The notes under the pieces were generated by a model. The model had not been told where the DNA came from. It made no database searches and saw only the letters and a list, made by a program, of their open reading frames with translations. A stretch of DNA of 20,605 nucleotides from Nitrososphaerota archaeon. Its GTDB lineage: Archaea > Thermoproteota > Nitrososphaeria > Nitrososphaerales > Nitrosopumilaceae. Position numbers and translations under genes: made by a program. Positions within the stretch are counted from its first letter, which is position 1; every line of letters begins with the position of its first letter. The stretch covers positions 1 to 20,605 of the forward strand of contig VHBM01000018.1 in assembly GCA_016871975.1 (NCBI GenBank), read 5' to 3'. Positions 20,535 to 20,605 of this stretch are shown one piece after another.

Positions 20535-20605
20535 TTGTCTGATGAAACAGCGCATAATTCATCTAAAAATAAACTAGGACTAACAGCAGCAGAGGCAGCA
20601 GAACT
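20535..20605 (+). CDS. N-terminus of an unidentified protein (partial)
   Basis: An open frame from TTG 20535 runs off the window edge (23 full codons): M-S-D-E-T-A-H-N-S-S, then K-N-K-L-G-L-T-A-A-E-A-A-E. The frame is closed by a TAA at 20505-20507 upstream, and a TATA-like box sits 28 bases before the TTG. The hydrophilic start followed by G-L-T-x-x-E-A-A-E is reminiscent of the N-terminal segment of P-type cation ATPases, but 23 residues are too few to name it. It is divergent from the four-helix membrane protein gene. Confidence 0.45.
   Translation, partial: MSDETAHNSSKNKLGLTAAEAAE

Noticed and set aside
1..20605. CRISPR arrays, insertion sequences, prophage genes, toxin-antitoxin pairs, replication origin
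   Set aside because: Read for spaced direct repeats, terminal inverted repeats, transposase motifs and clustered origin repeats; none seen.

Overview
The window is chromosomal DNA from an archaeon, most likely a mesophilic ammonia-oxidising member of the Nitrososphaerota (Thaumarchaeota, Nitrosopumilus/Nitrosarchaeum/Nitrosotalea-like). Reasons: archaeal exosome genes (Rrp4/Rrp41/Rrp42) with SBDS, eukaryote-like ribosomal proteins L37Ae and L18e, RNA polymerase subunit D, a coenzyme F420 gene, a secreted blue-copper protein, low GC, TATA boxes 25-30 bases before many start codons (leaderless genes) and frequent TTG starts. It is gene-dense: no gene-free stretch exceeds about 160 bases, and I see no tRNA/rRNA, CRISPR, insertion sequence or phage gene.

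Left (1-3225, minus): an RNA-processing/translation operon SBDS - rrp4 - rrp41 - rrp42 - rpl37ae - pcc1-like (cut by the window edge), with gaps of 0-5 bases or overlaps. Divergent from it (3318-5989, plus) is rpoD - rpl18e - rpl13 - rps9 - sugar-nucleotidyltransferase-like gene. The latter sits where rpoN/eno/rps2 are often found in archaea.

Middle (5967-9723, minus): a four-gene operon with two complete aconitase-superfamily isomerases, first an archaeal-type large/small pair, then a bacterial-type LeuC/LeuD pair. This fits leucine synthesis plus a second 2-hydroxyacid isomerisation (isopropylmalate, homocitrate/homoaconitate, citramalate or citrate). Then come cofE (plus), two unrecognised plus-strand genes (one with a C-terminal membrane anchor) and one unrecognised minus-strand gene.

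Right (12286-20605): a two-subunit 2-oxoacid:ferredoxin oxidoreductase (korA with fused gamma domain, and korB); a 48-residue eight-cysteine protein ending in Gly-Gly; a D-2-hydroxyacid dehydrogenase; a small protein resembling the ChuX/HutX/HemS heme-utilisation fold; a cation diffusion facilitator transporter followed 4 bases later by a small Cys/His protein; an L-2-hydroxyglutarate-oxidase-like flavoprotein; a secreted plastocyanin-like protein; a four-helix membrane protein; and the first 23 codons of a divergent gene at the right edge. Together these suggest 2-oxoacid/2-hydroxyacid metabolism linked to ferredoxin and flavin, plus copper-based electron transport.

No single obvious new system stands out. 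The most unusual items are the Cys-rich -GG miniprotein, the doubled isomerase operon, the archaeal ChuX-like protein, and the CDF/Cys-rich pair.
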